Made by a program: the position numbers and the translations under genes. Below, in pieces: positions 25,701 to 37,341 of a stretch of 64,000 nucleotides of DNA. How positions within the stretch are numbered: the first letter of the stretch is position 1; each line of letters begins with the position of its first letter. A model generated the notes under the pieces. The model searched no databases and was not told the origin of the DNA. It saw only the letters and a program-made list of their open reading frames with translations. The DNA is from Datisca glomerata (taxonomy: Eukaryota; Streptophyta; Magnoliopsida; Cucurbitales; Datiscaceae), in NCBI GenBank assembly GCA_003255025.1, contig QANY01004715.1, positions 538,501 through 602,500 of the forward strand. The letters run 5' to 3'.

Positions 25701-28700
25701 TTTATTTGATATTCTACTTTGTCTACGTTTGTTGTATTGATATATAGACTCTCTCTCTCTGTGTCAATGTCAGAGTGTACCTGTGCAAGCTGGGCAAACG
25801 CCACCCCTGTTGCAGTACTTTGGAACCCTATTAACAAGGGGAAAACTCAATGCTTTTGAATCACTGGAATTATCGCGTCTTGTTGTGAACCAGAACAAGA
25901 AGAATCTTTTGGAAAACTGGTTAGCTGAGGATAAGCTGGACTGCAGTGAGGAACTAGGAGATCTTGTGAAGGTCTGTCATACAATTTTAGATTGATATGT
26001 ATCCATTTTCCTGCTGTTTCCCGATACTTCATTTTTTTATAATGCATTGATTGTTTACTTGGCTAAGATGCCTAATTTGAAATGACATACTTTGGTTGAT
26101 ATAGATAATATTCCTTTCTGTGTAGACTGTGGATAATGACCTTGCCTTGAAAATATATATTAAAGCCAGAGCAACTCCAAAGGTTGTCGCAGCTTTTGCT
26201 GAGCGAAGAGAGTTTGACAAGATTCTTATCTACTCAAAGCAGGTGAATGTCATGCTTCATGTATTGATTCCAATGTTGTCCAATATGATGCTTTTGGTGT
26301 GAAGATCTTTCTTAGTACATATATACTTCTGGCGTTTGCTAGTTATCCTTCCTGTCATTATATATACTAGTCACCTATCATGTGCTGTGCACATGATGAT
26401 CCATTACATTCATTTTGATCCCTATATAAAGTAACCAATTGCTTCTTTGTATATACTAGTCACCTATCATGTGCAATGCACATGATGATTCATTGCATTT
26501 GTTTTGTACATTTATTTATTCAATTAGGTTAGTTTATATATATCCAATTTTAACGTAAAGCCATGAAATATGTGTTTTGGAATAATAAAAATTCTAAATA
26601 TATGATCTTAATATATTAAAAGTGGGATTAGAATGAGAATCATTTTTAGACCATTTTGTCCCCTCCTTATTTTACGATTTCAAAATTGCCCTTTGAGTCT
26701 ATTAATTGTTAATTTTCTTTTTTTCTTATTTCTACAAATGATGTATCTCTTGAGCAAACTTTTTATTATTTTATCGTTTCTAATTCAAAAATTTATTTTT
26801 CGGCATGAGAAAAAACTAAGTTATTTCGTCGTTAAGATATATATTAGAAAACTTCAATCAATCAATAAAAGAATAAAACATGTTTTTATTTCATTTATCA
26901 CATAGAGATTGAAAAAATAATATACTAAAAAAATCGAACTAAAAATGTATAGAGGATGTTCTTCTAGCATAATTAACTTAATTAGAAATATTTTGGTGAG
27001 TAAGACTTATGAAAAGCACAAAAGTTATAATTGTAGATTTCTAATTTTATCTCCTAATGAATTACTATTTTATCACTTTTATGTCTAAATCAAAACAAAA
27101 GAATAAATGTAAGGGTATATTAGTCAATCAAAAGTTTCTCCCATCACGCCCCTCTTATATATAGTAGATTATGTTATAGATATTGATTATGTCAAGAGAC
27201 AAGGTCTGACAATATTCATTTGGCCTTTCTTGCCATAGGTTGGGTATACACCTGACTACCTGTTCCTTTTGCAAACCATTCTTCGGACAGATCCTCAGGT
27301 ATGTCCCTCTAAATCTAAGAACTTGTGTTATACATAATTATCTATAACAGTTTCATTTTATCCGAACACGGGGGTGCAAAGCTACTGGCCTCCTCTCACT
27401 TTAATTTTGGACTACAGGGAGCTGTTAATTTTGCATTGATGATGTCGCAAATGGAGGGAGGTTGTCCTGTTGATTACAATACGATTACAGATCTTTTTCT
27501 TCAGGTTTATGACCTATTGTTTTTGTGCTCATCAGAATAGTTGAGATACGACTATGCTGCTTATTCCACCCTCCAAAGAAGAGAATTCAAATTGATGTGA
27601 CTATCATGCAGAATATAAAAACAATGAATGATATTGCTCTAATTTTGGGTTTCTTTCTTTTCTGCTTTGCAGAGGAATTTGATCCGTGAGGCAACTGCTT
27701 TTCTGTTGGATGTTTTGAAACCAAATCTTCCTGAACATGCTTACCTTCAAACTAAGGTTGTTTTCTACTCTTTATAAGCTCTATCTGTGTCTGCATATTT
27801 GTACGTTTCTGATTGTGAACGATTATCGTTGGCATAGGTCTTGGAGATCAATTTGGTAACTTTTCCAAATGTCGCTGATGCTATATTAGCCAATGGTATG
27901 TTCAGCCACTATGATCGTCCTCGTATCGCCCAACTTGGTGAAAAAGCTGGTCTTTATGTGCGAGCTTTGCAAGTGAGATTCTTTCGTGCATTCTTTATTA
28001 TCTACTAATATCTACTATCTGCATGAGTAGGAAATATTTCATAGATTAAATAATATTTTCACCCTTGGTGCAGCATTATACAGAGTTGCCAGATATTAAG
28101 CGTGTCATTGTCAACACTCATGCTATTGAGCCACAGGTTTGTGTAGTTATATACATGGTATCTCTTGGTACACTATGAGAGTACGTGAATTATATACTGC
28201 TATGTGGTTCTTTGCAGTCCCTTGTAGAGTTTTTTGGTACTCTATCTCGGGAATGGGCTTTGGAGTGTATGAAGGACCTTCTGTTGGTTAATCTTAGAGG
28301 CAATCTTCAGATAATTGTTCAGGTAACTATTATCACTTATAGAGGGAAAATTTGAAGTATTTGCTATAAAGATGCTTACTAATCTGTATGTGCAGGTTGC
28401 AAAGGAATATTGTGAACAGTTGGGTGTTGATGCATGCATAAAACTTTTTGAGCAATTTAAATCATACGAGGGTTTGTACTTTTTCCTTGGGTCATATTTG
28501 AGCTCCAGGTAATATAAGGATTTTCCTTGATGATTAAGAAAATTGATGTTGCATTTCCGCTTATGTTGATAATTTGTTATGTGTGTGGACAGTGAGGATC
28601 CTGACATTCATTTCAAGTACATTGAGGCAGCTGCTAAAACAGGACAAATCAAGGAGGTTGAACGCGTGACTAGAGAATCAAATTTCTATGACGCTGAGAA

Positions 28701-31700
28701 AACAAAGAACTTTTTAATGGAAGCCAAACTTCCAGATGCACGTCCTCTGATTAATGTTTGTGACCGCTTTGGATTTGTTCCAGATCTTACCCACTTTTTG
28801 TACACGAACAACATGCTTCGATATATTGAAGGTTATGTTCAAAAGGTATGGTATTTAGGTTAGCTTTTGACATTTTGACCCGTCTTAATCCTTCATAATG
28901 TGAAAAAAATGATTTAACCTCAATATTATTATCTCTCTTTTGGTAGGTAAACCCAGGAAATGCTCCTTTAGTTGTAGGACAGCTTCTAGATGATGAGTGT
29001 CCCGAAGATTTTATCAAAGGCTTAATTCTCTCTGTCCGTTCGTTGCTCCCAGTGGAGCCCCTTGTAGAGGAATGTGAGAAGAGGTAGTGTATTAGTCAGT
29101 CTATTCTTGATCTTGCTGTTCAATGTAAATTTCCTAATAATTTGTTTGTGGAATATAGGAATCGACTTCGTATACTCACTCAGTTCTTGGAGCATTTGGT
29201 GAGTGAGGGGAGCCAAGATGTACATGTTCATAATGCTCTGGGTAAAATTATTATTGATAGCAATAATAATCCAGAGCATTTCCTCACAACAAACCCCTAC
29301 TATGATTCCCGTGTCGTGGGTAAATATTGTGAAAAACGCGACCCCACACTCGCAGTTGTGGCCTACCGACGTGGGCAATGCGATGATGAACTTATTAATG
29401 TAACAAATAAAAATTCCTTGTTTAAGCTGCAAGCGAGGTTTGTAATATTCCTTTTTTAATTCTAAATTCGTTTATCGTGGATTAATGGTGTGTTTGGGAG
29501 TGCTTGTGGATGAGAAACACTTCTATATCTTAAAATGATTATATGTTAGTTAAAAATGGCCTCATATCCTTTTTTTGTATGAAACACTTGAATGTCTTTT
29601 GAATCATATATATACCAAGCAACAACAACATTTGACAAACAAATGTGATCTTTAATAGTATATTTCAATGGCGTTAAAGTGCTTCCAAGCAAATAACTCC
29701 AAAACTCACTCTAAGTAAATCATTTTTAATCAATGAGTTTAATTATGCATTGTCCCTTTATTACAGATATGTGGTCGAAAGGATGGATGCTGATCTTTGG
29801 GATAAAGTTCTTAATCCGGATAATGAATTCAGAAGGCAGCTCATTGATCAAGTGGTATCTACTGCTCTGCCTGAAAGCAAGAGCCCAGAGCAAGTTTCTG
29901 CAGCTGTTAAGGCGTTCATGACAGCTGATCTGCCACATGAATTGATTGAGCTTCTTGAAAAGATTGTTCTTCAAAACTCTGCATTCAGTGGGAACTTCAA
30001 CCTGCAAAACCTGTTGATCTTGACAGCAATTAAAGCAGATCCATCAAGAGTTATGGATTACATTAACAGACTGGATAACTTTGATGGACCTGCTGTTGGT
30101 GAAGTGGCTGTGGAGGCACAATTGTATGAAGAGGCCTTTGCGATTTTCAAGAAGTTCAACCTGAATGTTCAAGCTGTCAATGTCTTACTGGATCATATTC
30201 GAAGCATTGAACGAGCTGTGGAATTTGCATTCCGTGTTGAAGAAGATGCTGTTTGGAGCCAGGTGGCCAAGGCGCAACTCAGGGAAGGGCTTGTTAGTGA
30301 TGCAATTGAGTCATTTATTCGTGCGGATGATGCAACTCAATTTCTCGATGTTATTCGTGCTGCTGAGGACGCAGATGTGTACCATGACTTGGTGAAGTAC
30401 CTGTTGATGGTTAGACAGAAAGCGAAGGAGCCCAAGGTTGACAGCGAGCTGATTTATGCTTATGCAAAAATTGATCGATTGGCTGAGATTGAAGAGTTTA
30501 TTCTCATGCCAAATGTGGCTAATCTCCAAAATGTTGGCGATCGCTTATATGATGAAGCATTGTATGAAGCTGCAAAAATAATATTTACCTTTATTTCTAA
30601 TTGGGCCAAGTTGGCCATCACACTTGTAAAGCTGAAACAGTTCCAAGGTGCCGTTGATGCAGCACGAAAAGCAAACAGTGCTAAGACATGGAAGGAAGTT
30701 TGTTTTGCTTGTGTGGATGCTGAAGAGTTTCGGTTGGCTCAAATATGTGGGCTTAACATTATCGTTCAGGTACATATTTTCTTTTTAGGAATTATTTAGG
30801 TTTGTATTGCATATCTTTATCACTGAGAATGTGGAACACTTTCTACCATTCTTAAGGTATGTAACCTTGCAAGCCTGATAATAAGTTTCGAAGTTCACTA
30901 ATGATGAAGCTTCTATGTCATCTATTTGGTTCTCTATAACTTTTATTTTCTGCTTATTTAGCTGTGTATAACATCATTTATTATTCTGAATTCTATAGGT
31001 GGATGACTTAGAGGAGGTCAGCGAATATTATCAAAATAGAGGGTGCTTTAACGAGTTGATATCTCTCATGGAGAGTGGTTTAGGGCTTGAACGAGCTCAT
31101 ATGGGTATCTTCACTGAATTGGGGGTTTTATATGCTAGATACCGTCCTGAGAAGCTTATGGAACATATCAAACTCTTCTCCACCCGGCTTAATATTCCCA
31201 AGCTTATACGTGCTTGTGATGAACAACAGCATTGGAAGGAACTTACCTATTTGTACATTCAGTATGATGAGTTTGATAATGCTGCAACAACGATCATGAA
31301 CCACTCCCCTGAAGCATGGGATCACATGCAGTTCAAAGATGTAGCGGTAAAAGTTGCTAACGTGGAGTTGTACTATAAGGCTGTGCACTTCTACTTGCAA
31401 GAACACCCGGATCTCATTAATGATCTTCTCAATGTTCTTGCCCTCCGGGTGGACCATACACGTGTTGTTGACATTATGCGCAAGGTAACTACCTCTGTGG
31501 ATTTGTTACTATTATGGAAACATAGATTTAAGTTTGGGTTAGAGTATGTCATCTATCAAAGTCTCTTAACTCTAGAAATTGGATGTAGGCTGGTTACCTG
31601 CATCTTGTGAAGCCATACATGGTTGCAGTTCAGAGCAACAATGTGTCTGCTGTAAATGAGGCTTTGAACGAGATATATGTTGAAGAGGAGGATTATGACC

Positions 31701-33820
31701 GACTGCGTGAATCAATTGATCTACACGACAACTTTGATCAAATAGGCCTTGCACAAAAGGTAAGGTTTTGTACAGTTTTCTCTTGCCCGTTGATTTGTCT
31801 GGTTGCACAATCTTAATTTATTTGTTCTTGGGCAGATTGAGAAGCACGAGCTGCTTGAAATGCGACGTGTCGCTGCATATATTTACAAAAAGGCAGGAAG
31901 GTGGAAGCAATCCATTGCATTATCAAAGAAGGATAACCTTTACAAAGATGCCATGGAAACTGCTTCACAATCTGGTGACCGTGAACTTGCAGAGGAGCTG
32001 CTAGTTTATTTCATTGAACAGGTACCTCCTTATTTTAAAAGTCTTATGATATTTATGAAATTGAATGGATATCTATCAGACTGCACACTGCAGAGACGAT
32101 GGTTGCTCTTTGAATGACATCAAACAGTTGCCTTTCAACTTAATAAAATGCTTCATCTGTTTCTTTGTAATGAGTTTAGTTTGATTTGATGTTTTTCTGG
32201 ATCTAATTTAAGCTGCTCTTACTTATTGAGATAGAACCAATGCCTCAGTGATATGTTTATTCATAATGACTTGGATGTGGTCTGAATCAATGGTTGCTCC
32301 ATGTCTTCTTCCACTTGTGACCCTCACCATGTAATGAGAGGTGTAACTCAGATAAAGAAAAAAAGTATGGTCAAATAATTTCCTCTATGCGGTGTCCAGT
32401 ACTTGTTTAAATTGGCTTAACCACATTATTCATGGTCAATGTTGTATTTTTGCTGGTTTTATTGGCTTGATCTCATTTTGGTAATTACATGTATCTGAAC
32501 AATTTTAATTTAACACGTGTATCTTATTTTGTGCAGAAAAAGAAGGAGTGTTTTGCATCTTGTCTCTTTGTCTGCTACGATTTAATTCGGCCAGACATTG
32601 CTCTTGAACTTGCTTGGATAAACAACATGATTGACTTCGCCTTCCCATATCTCTTGCAGGTGATTGCCCATTTTCTTTCATATATATTGATTATTCTAGG
32701 ATATATGTTCTAAATCCAGGAGTCGTCAATGGTTGGCAATTAAAGAGATTGTATTGGTGCAACATGGGTTCACATAGAATTATGGTTGTTCATCGATTAG
32801 ATTCTTACACCTTTCTCTATCAATTTTCAGTTTATCCGTGAGTACACAGGAAAAGTTGATGAACTCGTGAAGGATAAGATTGAGGCTCTCAAAGAGGTCA
32901 AGGCTAAAGAGCAGGAAGAGAAGGATGTGATAGCACAACAGGTAATCCTTTGACACCTCCACCATTTCACTAAGGCTATGTTTTCTGCTATTATAATAGG
33001 AAATGACAAAAAAGGAGAGGGAAAAGGTAGCAGGAAAGATAAAAATTGGAGGAAATTGATAAAGTATTAAAATTTGTTCTTTAATCTATAACCTTCATAT
33101 TCTAATGGAACCAACGGATGACAATTCTTTACCTTTCTTCAAACAAAGCGTACAACTTGTCCATCTTGTAGCTTTGCCGGATTTTTTTTATAAAAAACAA
33201 AGATTTCCATTAAAATCTACATAAGGAGTCCATCTTGTAGCTTTACAGGATTAGAATCTACATGTTTGGTTGAAAAATTAGTTTTTGATCTTCTAAGAGC
33301 AGTTTGACCCCATGATCTTGGTTACTTTGTTTGTTAAATAATTTTGGTTACTTCATGGTGATATACTTGGTTGACATATTATTATTAACCATGGATATGT
33401 AAGGAGCTTCCATGTGTTGCCTATTCCTATAATTGCCTGACTAAGATGTGTAGCTTGGAAAAAGAATCAATCTTATTCCATACCTGAACCTCTATTCCTT
33501 TACCCACTACATGGAATCCACATTCTATCAACCNCCCCCCCCCCCCCCCCCCCCCCAATTTGAAGTTGAAATATGATATTAGTAATTACATTGGAATATT
33601 GAAACTTTTTCTCGTTTCTAAGTCAAATGTATAAATAATGTGTTTTGCATTGCAGAACATGTATGCTCAATTGCTGCCTCTTGCTTTGCCTGCACCACCA
33701 ATGCCGGGTATGGGAGGACCAACAATGGGAGGAGGTTTCGCCCCACCACCACCTATGGGAGGATTAGGGATGCCTCCTATGCCACCTTTCGGCATGCCAC
33801 CTATGGGTAGCAGCTACTAG
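19777..33820 (+). CDS. CHC: Clathrin heavy chain, complete, 30 coding exons
   Basis: Exons (GT/AG): 19777-19821, 20177-20381, 21120-21208, 21311-21389, 21465-21592, 21956-22054, 22164-22272, 23243-23322, 23398-23625, 23727-23792, 25498-25614, 25774-25971, 26126-26242, 27239-27298, 27418-27504, 27673-27756, 27838-27972, 28074-28136, 28218-28322, 28396-28508, 28593-28845, 28947-29083, 29159-29437, 29767-30769, 30999-31484, 31589-31759, 31836-32021, 32537-32659, 32831-32941, 33656-33820. They total 5,121 bases, in frame, 1,706 residues, essentially the usual plant length. The N-terminus ([14 protein letters not shown]) starts the beta-propeller that binds adaptors (about residues 1-330). Exons 11-28 encode the alpha-solenoid CHCR leg repeats, and the C-terminal region holds the trimerisation segment and a Gly/Met/Pro-rich tail (GMPPMGSSY end). 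It forms triskelia that coat vesicles in endocytosis and trans-Golgi traffic. No broken exon seen. Confidence 0.97.
24119..25400 (-). mobile_element. Tandem Helitron-like copies in clathrin intron 10
   Basis: Three head-to-tail units start at 24119, about 24720 and about 25281. Each begins on the plus strand with a hairpin CACGTGCGGTGCACGTG followed by TATATTTTGATTATTTCTC. The first unit reads, on the minus strand, hairpin, eight bases, then CTAG followed by T, which is the Helitron 3' signature. The first two end in TTTTAATATATTAAAGTTAA, the 5' end of the family. The third is truncated. No Rep/helicase coding sequence, so non-autonomous. Confidence 0.7.
26367..27168 (-). mobile_element. Nested Helitron-like element in clathrin intron 13
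   Basis: On the minus strand the right border starts TCTACTATATATAAGAGGGG after a host A (27168). The left border is the hairpin CATGTGCACAGCACATG, eight bases, then CTAG and host T (26367). This matches the Helitron A-to-T insertion rule. A second complete 3'-end signature occurs 89 bp inward (26456). An oppositely oriented family member begins near 26603 (TTAATATATTAAAAGTGGG) and runs to about 27060. No transposase genes. Confidence 0.7.
33534..33556. repeat. Poly-C run next to an unresolved base
   Basis: An N at 33534 is followed by 22 consecutive C in the last clathrin intron. This is probably a sequencing or assembly weak point. It does not touch an exon. Confidence 0.9.
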
Positions 33821-34330
33821 TACATTGGCCAGAATGGAGTTAGAGTTATCAATTAATTACTTGTTCCCTAGTAAGAAGGATAATCTTGCCGTTACAGAAA
33901 TTATTCTCGATTCGTGGGGACCTGCTACTGTCATTTATTCTTCTTCCTTTTTCTCTGATGGGGTTGAAAGTCTAGTTTAAATAATTTTTTTTGTGTAATA
34001 GGTGTGTGGATATATGCTTTGTAATATTCTTTTTGTAGCACGGGCATTTTTGGCTTCTGGAAGAGGGCAAGCTTGAGAACTTTCTGTGTTGTATTATTCT
34101 TTTCTTTTGCAGTTCCGGAATTAGCCAATTTTAATAGGGAAGACTCCTTTTCCAATCACCCCACTGCCTGCTTCATGTTTTGCGATTTACGTCCTTTTCC
34201 TCTGACATTTTTAATCCAGATCCTGTTTTGGTTGTCTGCCCACGGAATTCGGATTATACGTCTTGGAATGTTTAGGATTTGGCCATTCATTCGAAGTTGA
34301 GTTTAAATTTCATTGTAGTTACTTAAACGT
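33821..34330 (+). other. Clathrin 3' UTR region
   Basis: Sequence after the clathrin stop codon, T-rich and without a recognisable frame. It probably holds the 3' UTR, but the exact poly(A) site is not visible. Confidence 0.45.
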
Positions 34331-34744
34331 GTTTAGATAATTATGTGATTTCAGTATGGAAATTTAACAGCTTTTCTTGAGCGATATTTTCAGATTGTTT
34401 TATGGTACTCCGTTCTACTATTGTTGCTTAAGCTGTTCCATTCTCCACCTTTCTGAAAGAGCGGTACACAATATCTGTAGAGGTAGAAAAAGGTGCTAGC
34501 TCTAAACGTTGATTGCATGCTTTCATTTAGAAAAAAAAATCCTACTGATTTTTCTTCCAATTACTTCCTTGCCACGAGCATGGTAGGGATATGGAAAACT
34601 GGGGAAAGAAATGAGAACAAAAACAAAAATGAGCGAAAAGAGATTAAGTACGAAGGACTGAATTCCCGTATTAATTTTATTTCGTAGAGGTTGGGGATTG
34701 TTTAGTATCAATTTTATTTCTCTCTTACTAAGTAGTATCGCGTC

Positions 34745-34860
34745 AAGTTGGGTTGATTCAGTTGATTAAATTTTACACTCATATCTTAGAGATCGTGAGT
34801 TCGAGTTAAATTTCAGTATTCTATTTAAAATTTATAATGTAACTTTGATAAAAAATAAAT
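34745..34860 (+). mobile_element. tRNA-derived SINE-like element
   Basis: It contains an A-box-like GGTTGATTCAGTTGATTAA and, about 45 bp on, a B-box-like GTGAGTTCGAGTT (34795-34807). The tail is TGTAACTTTGATAAAAAATAAAT. This spacing fits a polymerase III promoter of tRNA origin. A related 3' part occurs at 63341-63450. Confidence 0.5.
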
Positions 34861-36476
34861 AATATTGACCGTAATATCTGTAGAATATTGTAAAAGTTGA
34901 TTATTTGTAAGGAGAATTTAATTCGAATTGTAATATGGTCCTTTCTTTCTTGGTATCATAGAGCGACCTCTACTTTTAATATTCCTCTATATGGTCAATT
35001 AGCAGCAGAAAATATGTAAATGTTTTACATATAGTTGTAGGTACCTTTGAAATTAAAGTAACAGAGTGAATGATCAAACAAAGAAAACGACGAACACGCT
35101 GTTTTTATGAGTAGCATTTATAATGGAATGAACAAGCCAAAACTTTCTATGACAATAAAAAAGGGAAAACGACAAAATAAAACTCTGGTGATATTTTGGC
35201 AACATTTCGAATAAGTCCTCAAGTTTCACATGAGGAAACATGTGTCGTTGTAATTGCTGAATCTTCTACTAGTATATAGACAATTGTGTGGACCAATAAG
35301 TTTATTAGTCTTGATCGTTACAAAGGACGATGCTATTCTATCGAGCTTGTTGCTGAGAAGAAAATCAACATATTGCTTATGTAACTCTTCCCTTAGACAT
35401 TAAAGAAGGTTTTGTTATTAACATGTTTACTTCCATTGTTCAAGGGGGTTGACTAAGAAGTTGTTATCTCAATATCTAAAATAGATGTCCAAAAAGTTAA
35501 GATTGCTTTATTTGTTAACACTTGAGAATGCTATGATATAATGATGGATAATAATATTTATAACATTCACTTTTAGTTAGTTATGATTTTGTATGATAAT
35601 TTACTTATTTGCCCTTATTATATAACTAATTATCTCTTTTATGTTTTATTTATTTTTTATGCTTTTTCACAGCTCGTTCCTGCACCTATTCTCTCTTCCA
35701 CGGCTCCAGCGCCATTGTTGCAGATTTTCTTGTTTTTAGTATTTCATCTTCATCTCCATTCCTTATTTTTGAAAAATCTTTAACACCGATAGCAGGTTTG
35801 TTTCTAGATTGATTATGGTTATATACTCGGCAAGATTGTAGCAGTTTATAGGAATTGATTTTTGTTTTTCTTTGGACGAATTGGTGAATCTGTCTTCATT
35901 CTTTGTAGCAGTTTATTCAGAATTGATCAACAATTAAAATCAAGTATATCGATCTTCCTTCCTTTTTCTCTGTAACAATTATCTTCCTTCCTCTATTTCT
36001 GGTTTTCGAATGAGAGGGATGAAGAAGAAGTGGTGGTACTTGGGTGTGGGAAGGGGTATGGTATCCAATGATATATAAAAATATATTAATAGTACATAAA
36101 AATATACTATAGATATACTGATAGTATATAAAAATATACTAAATATATATTATGGTAAATATACATAACACAATATAATAAATATATTATTATACACCAT
36201 AGAGTAAATATCTATAAACTATATAACATTTTGCGTTGGGGTTGTTACGCGAATAATTTTTTTCGCTGGGGTTATTATACGAATAACACGAATAATGTCC
36301 CTTATCAGTGAGGGAAATCTTGTCTATTTATAATATTTTTTAGGTTTTAAAGATGGACCGTTATAAAATTCGAGCATTTGTGTAAATTATAACTTTTTAT
36401 GTCATTTTTTCCTTTATTTTCATATAGTGTTCTATTTGCCTAATTGAACATTTTCATATAGTGGTTATTTAAATCG
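34861..36476. other. AT-rich intergenic region, no gene seen
   Basis: No supported coding sequence. At 36070-36200 there are repeated ATATAAAAATATACT motifs (simple AT-rich repeat). Confidence 0.4.
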
Positions 36477-36477
36477 T

Positions 36478-36563
36478 GTATCTCTACCACTTGTAGTGAT
36501 TTATCATTCAATGAATGACTGTATCTCTACCACTTGTAGTGATTTATCATTCAATGAATGACT
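36478..36563. repeat. 43-bp tandem duplication
   Basis: Two identical adjacent copies of a 43-bp unit containing CTACCACTTGTAGTG and the palindrome TCATTCAATGAATGA. Perfect identity suggests a recent duplication. Confidence 0.85.
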
Positions 36564-37174
36564 GAAAAATAATCAACTAATCCAACTTGAATATTTGTTA
36601 CTATGTATATAAGTAAAACATTCAAAATTATATTTATTTCTTCTACCCATCTAGGAGGATTCATCTTATATTCGAGTAAAATTATTTCATTAAATGAGCG
36701 ACTTACTTAATTTTCTTGTAAAAATTTTCAGGATTAATGATTGGATCATGCAAACTAGAAATATATTTTCTTGGATAAAGACAAAAATTATTGGATCCAT
36801 TTCTGTATCGCTCATGATATATATAATAATTCAGGCACCCGTTTCAAATGTATATCTCATTTTTGCACGACAGAGTCATGATATATATAATAATTCTGGC
36901 CTCTGCTACCTGTGCTTTTAGCTTATTACTCCGTTATTTTTTGTAAACCTGACCTCGTTTTAGCCTTTTTTAGCCTTTTAGTGAAGGATGTGAGAGCTCT
37001 ATAGAGGAATAAGCCCAAGAAAGAGGCCCAAAACAAGAGTGCCTTACTCTCGGTAAAATCTAAAATGAAATGTGAGGCTAAGTTCGTTCTGATCCCCTCG
37101 TTCCATCTGCTGTTCTCCATCCATCTCTCGCCACAGCACTGCAACGTAGTGAACTCCATCTCTCTCTCTCTCTC

Positions 37175-37189
37175 ATGGTCGGACCTTAG
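37175..37189 (+). promoter_or_regulatory. Four-codon upstream ORF
   Basis: ATG-GTC-GGA-CCT-TAG lies 11 bases before the start codon of the gene at 37201, after a CT-rich tract. If transcribed it would be read before the main frame and could lower its translation. That it lies in the transcript is inferred. Confidence 0.4.
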
Positions 37190-37200
37190 ACAATTGAAGG

Positions 37201-37280
37201 ATGGCTGTATCTCTAAACTCAGTCATTAGCTTCAACTCAAGGGTAATCCTCTGCTGCTTGTCTATCATTTACATGACGTT

Positions 37281-37341
<61 letters not shown>

